Positions 61,382 through 64,000 of a stretch of 64,000 nt of DNA are shown here, piece after piece. Position 1 is the first letter of the stretch. Each line of letters opens with the position of its first letter. Source of the DNA: Micromonospora chalcea. Its GTDB lineage: Bacteria > Actinomycetota > Actinomycetes > Mycobacteriales > Micromonosporaceae. The notes beneath the pieces are model-generated. The model was not told the DNA's origin. It worked only from the letters and a program-made list of their open reading frames with translations, and did no database searches. Where the stretch lies: positions 62,001 to 126,000 of the forward strand of contig NZ_MAGP01000002.1 of assembly GCF_002926165.1 (NCBI RefSeq). Reading direction: 5' to 3'. The translations under genes and the position numbers were made by a program.

Positions 61382-62398
61382 TCAGCCTCCGATCGCGGAC
61401 ATCGAACGCGCGGGCTGGAGGAACGTCGGATCGTCGATGCCGTGACCGGCCCGCTTGGCCCACATCGCGGCGCGCCAGCGCCGGGCCAGCTCCTCGTCGT
61501 CCGCGCCGTCGCGCAACGCGCCGCGCAGGTCCGACTCCTCGGTGGCGAACAGGCAGTTGCGCACCTGGCCGTCGGCGGTGAGACGGGTGCGGTCGCAGTC
61601 GCCGCAGAACGGCCGGGTCACGCTGGCGATCACCCCGACCCGGGCCGGCCCGCCGTCCACCAGCCACGTCTCGGCCGGTGCCGCGCCCCGCTCGGAAGGG
61701 TCCGGCGTCAACGCGAACGCGGCCTTCAGGGAGGCCAGGATCTCGTCGGCGGTGACCATGGTCGAGCGGTCCCAGCCGTGCTGCGCGTCGAGCGGCATCT
61801 GCTCGATGAACCGCAGCTCGTAGCCGTGCGCGAGCGCGAACCGGAGCAGCGCGGGCGCCTCGTCGTCGTTCGTGCCCCGCATGAGCACCGAGTTGACCTT
61901 CACCGGGGTCAGCCCGGCTTCGGCGGCCCCGGCCAGCCCGGCGAGCACGTCGGCGAGCCGGTCGCGGCGGGTCAGCGCGGTGAACCGGTCGCGGTCCAGC
62001 GTGTCGAGCGAGACGTTGACGCGGTCCAGCCCGGCGTCGCGCAGCGCCGACGCCATGCGGGCCAGGCCGATGCCGTTCGTGGTCAGCGAGATGCGCGGCC
62101 GGGGCGTGAGCGCGGCGACCGCCGCCACGATGCCGGGCAGGCCGGGCCGGATGAGCGGCTCACCGCCGGTGAAGCGCACCTCGGTGATGCCGAGCCGGGT
62201 CACCGCGACACCCATCAGCCGGACGATCTCGTCGTCGGTGAGCAGCTGCGGACCGGACAGCCAGGGCAGGCCCTCGGCCGGCATGCAGTAGGTGCAGCGC
62301 AGGTTGCACTTGTCGGTCAGCGAGACCCGCAGGTCCCGGGCGACGCGGCCGTACCGGTCGGCGAGGACGCCGTCGGTCGTCGTCCGGGGGGCGCTCAT
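61382..62398 (-). CDS. moaA: GTP 3',8-cyclase
   Basis: A 338-residue radical SAM enzyme that makes the first molybdenum cofactor intermediate from GTP. The SAM cluster is CNLRCTYC ([15 protein letters not shown]), the second cluster [21 protein letters not shown] (Cys triad), and [12 protein letters not shown] and [10 protein letters not shown] are visible. ATG start; its first codons overlap the stop of the fructosamine-kinase-like gene by 4 bases. The usual C-terminal GG (AIGG) is intact. Confidence 0.96.
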   Translation of the reverse strand: MSAPRTTTDGVLADRYGRVARDLRVSLTDKCNLRCTYCMPAEGLPWLSGPQLLTDDEIVRLMGVAVTRLGITEVRFTGGEPLIRPGLPGIVAAVAALTPRPRISLTTNGIGLARMASALRDAGLDRVNVSLDTLDRDRFTALTRRDRLADVLAGLAGAAEAGLTPVKVNSVLMRGTNDDEAPALLRFALAHGYELRFIEQMPLDAQHGWDRSTMVTADEILASLKAAFALTPDPSERGAAPAETWLVDGGPARVGVIASVTRPFCGDCDRTRLTADGQVRNCLFATEESDLRGALRDGADDEELARRWRAAMWAKRAGHGIDDPTFLQPARSMSAIGG

Positions 62399-63309
62399 CC
62401 GTCGACCGTAGCGCGGTCGAGGCCCCGGAGGGCGGCCCGGGCGGTGGCGGCCACCGCGTCCGCGTACGCCGCGCCGAAGATCGCGGTGTGCACGAGCAGC
62501 AGGTGCAGCTGATGCAGCGGCACCCGTTCCCGCCAGCCGTCGGCCAGCGGCCACGCCTCCCGGTAGGCGGCCAGGACGCGGTCCAGGTGAGGCGGGCCGC
62601 CGAAGAGGGCGAGCTGCGCCAGGTCGGTCTCGCGGTGCCCGCCGTGCGCGGCCGGGTCGACCAGCCAGACCCGGTCGTCGGCGCCCCAGAGCAGGTTGCC
62701 GGGCCAGAGATCGCCGTGCACCCGGGCCGGCGGCTCGTCACCGCCGAACTCGCCGATCCGGGCGACGACCTGCTCGACCAGCGCCGCCCCGGAACCGTCG
62801 AGCGCGCCGCCGTCGACCGAACTGCGTAGGTAGGGCAGGAGGCGGCGCCGGGCGAACCAGTCCGGCCAGGGACCGGGGTCGGGCGTGTTGTCCTGCGGCA
62901 GCGCACCGATGAACCCGGCCCAGTCCGCGCCGAACGCGGGCGCCCCGGCCCGGTGCAGCCCGGCCAGGTCACGCCCGAACGCCTCCGCGGCCTCCGGCGT
63001 CGGCTCGCCCGGCTCCACCCAGTCGAGCGCGAGCAGATCGGGCAACGCCACGATCACCTCCGGCACCGGCACCGAACCCGCCTCGCGCAGCCAGCGCAGC
63101 CCGGCCGCCTCGGTGGCGAAGAAGCCCTCCGGCAGTGGACGCGCCGCCCGCTCCGGCCACGTCTTGGCGAACACCGAGTGCCCGTCGTCCAGCGTGAGCC
63201 GGGAAGCGGCGCAGATGTCGCCGCCGGAGACCGGGGTCTCCCGGATCCGCTGGTGGGTCAGGAAGGTCGGCAGGTGCTCCGGGTGTGCCCGCAGGTACGC
63301 CAGGTCCAT
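62395..63309 (-). CDS. Fructosamine-3-kinase-like protein
   Basis: A 304-residue kinase-fold protein of the fructosamine kinase family. [23 protein letters not shown] includes the ATP-binding lysine, [15 protein letters not shown] is the catalytic loop with the HGD motif, and [20 protein letters not shown] the metal-binding DPA motif. The family phosphorylates protein-bound fructosamines or ribulosamines so that the sugar falls off, reversing glycation. The ATG of [13 protein letters not shown] was chosen. It precedes moaA with a 4-base overlap, probably one operon. Confidence 0.9.
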   Translation of the reverse strand: MDLAYLRAHPEHLPTFLTHQRIRETPVSGGDICAASRLTLDDGHSVFAKTWPERAARPLPEGFFATEAAGLRWLREAGSVPVPEVIVALPDLLALDWVEPGEPTPEAAEAFGRDLAGLHRAGAPAFGADWAGFIGALPQDNTPDPGPWPDWFARRRLLPYLRSSVDGGALDGSGAALVEQVVARIGEFGGDEPPARVHGDLWPGNLLWGADDRVWLVDPAAHGGHRETDLAQLALFGGPPHLDRVLAAYREAWPLADGWRERVPLHQLHLLLVHTAIFGAAYADAVAATARAALRGLDRATVDG

Positions 63310-63394
63310 GAGCGCAAGGTAGCGGGTACCCCGGACAACCGTGGGGCAAGCGACGCCACGGATCGCCGCTGACCTGGACCGATACGCTCCGTAT

Positions 63395-63422
63395 CTGTGG
63401 ACGGACCGCGTGTCGTCCACAG
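63395..63422. promoter_or_regulatory. Inverted pair of DnaA-box-like sequences
   Basis: CTGTGGACG, ten bases, CGTCCACAG: perfect 9-base arms in the 152-bp spacer between the fructosamine-kinase-like and DUF4192 genes. The arms contain GTCCACA as in the DnaA-box consensus. It might be an operator or a DnaA contact. Confidence 0.4.
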
Positions 63423-63461
63423 GGGCGGACGCGGTGGCACTCCACCGCCCACGCTCCCGGC

Positions 63462-64000
63462 ATGAACTCCACCGAGCAACCCCGCCTCTCCGTCCGCTCG
63501 CCCGCCGACATGGTCACGGCCGTGCCCTACCTGCTCGGCTTCCACCCGGCCGACAGCGTCGTGGTGGTCGCGGTACGCGGCCGGCGCGTCGTCTTCGCCG
63601 CCCGGGGAGACCTGCCCGCGCCCGGCGCCGACCCCGGCCCGGCGGCCCGGCACCTGGCACACGTGGTGGCCCGGCAGGACGCCGACGCCGCCACAGTCGT
63701 CGGCTACGGTCCGGCCGCCCGGGTGACCGGTGCCGTGGACGCGATCGGCGACGCGCTGACCGCTGCCGGCCTGGTCGTGCTCGACGCCCTGCGGGTCACC
63801 GACGGCCGCTGGTGGTCGTACCTGTGCGCCGAGCCGTCCTGCTGCCCGCCCGAGGGCACCCCGTACGACCCGGCCGCCAGCCAGGTCAGCGCCGCGGCCG
63901 TGTTCGCCGGCCAGGTCGCCCTGCCCGACCGGGCCGCGCTGGCCGCGCAGGTGTCCCCGCTCGACGGGCCGGTACGCCTCGCCATGCGCCGGGCCACCGG
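63462..64000 (+). CDS. DUF4192 family protein, 5' part only
   Basis: The ORF is open from the ATG (MNSTEQPRLSVRSPADMV) to the end of the window, about 180 codons, and continues beyond. SPADMVTAVPYLLGFHPADSVVVVAV is the signature of the actinobacterial DUF4192 proteins. A cysteine-containing LCAEPSCCPPEGTPYD segment is also typical. Function unknown. There is no frameshift; only the window edge truncates it. Confidence 0.9.
   Translation, partial: MNSTEQPRLSVRSPADMVTAVPYLLGFHPADSVVVVAVRGRRVVFAARGDLPAPGADPGPAARHLAHVVARQDADAATVVGYGPAARVTGAVDAIGDALTAAGLVVLDALRVTDGRWWSYLCAEPSCCPPEGTPYDPAASQVSAAAVFAGQVALPDRAALAAQVSPLDGPVRLAMRRAT

Overview
The window is very GC-rich actinobacterial DNA with many GTG starts and 4-bp stop/start overlaps. 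The gene order matches the region beside the replication origin in actinobacteria: murJ, pseudokinase, sigM, anti-sigma, trxB, trxA, cwlM, then ino1-padR, ponA, and rpsF-ssb-rpsR-rplI-dnaB. Protein content points to Micromonosporaceae, probably Micromonospora or a close relative. dnaA, dnaN and parAB are not inside the window.

Layout. 0-5.4 kb: HIT-like protein, D-Ala-D-Ala ligase-like ATP-grasp enzyme, PLP aminotransferase, GNAT protein and the CwlM-type amidase-fold protein. 5.4-14 kb: thioredoxin system behind a SigR-type promoter, an ECF sigma/anti-sigma pair, a separate MviN-type pseudokinase, the lipid II flippase MurJ and the CCA-adding enzyme. 14-23 kb: secreted subtilisin with fascin-like repeats, flotillin/NfeD pair, a second ECF sigma with a TolB-like anti-sigma, ogt, inositol-phosphate synthase with its PadR regulator and a perfect PadR-type operator. 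23-31 kb: class A PBP, two large GT-C-like membrane proteins and endonuclease IV. 31-38 kb: ribosomal/ssb operon with a structured leader that pairs with the rpsF ribosome binding site, then dnaB and a stand-alone LAGLIDADG endonuclease translationally coupled to it. 38-47 kb: small metabolic genes, a GGDEF-EAL protein preceded by two identical micro-ORFs, and a large SARP/NB-ARC/TPR regulator. 47-64 kb: molybdenum cofactor genes in two blocks (moaC-mog-moeA-moaE, and moaA-moaD 12 kb further on the other strand), GT87 protein, DoxX, GNAT, an Orc1-like ATPase with repeated dyads, LppU-like lipoprotein-type protein, DMT exporter, prepilin peptidase, an EndoQ-UvrD fusion, a metallophosphoesterase, a fructosamine-kinase-like protein and the start of a DUF4192 protein.

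Three observations stand out. (1) dnaB carries no intein, yet the codons around two classical DnaB intein insertion points (the P-loop and RESG/SIEQ) are strikingly AT-rich and rare for this genome, and a LAGLIDADG homing endonuclease begins inside the dnaB stop codon. (2) Two 7-codon ORFs with perfect Shine-Dalgarno sequences encode the same peptide MRSTEWN, differing only by a synonymous base, upstream of the cyclic-di-GMP gene. (3) A DNA-repair fusion joins an EndoQ-like deaminated-DNA endonuclease to a UvrD helicase.
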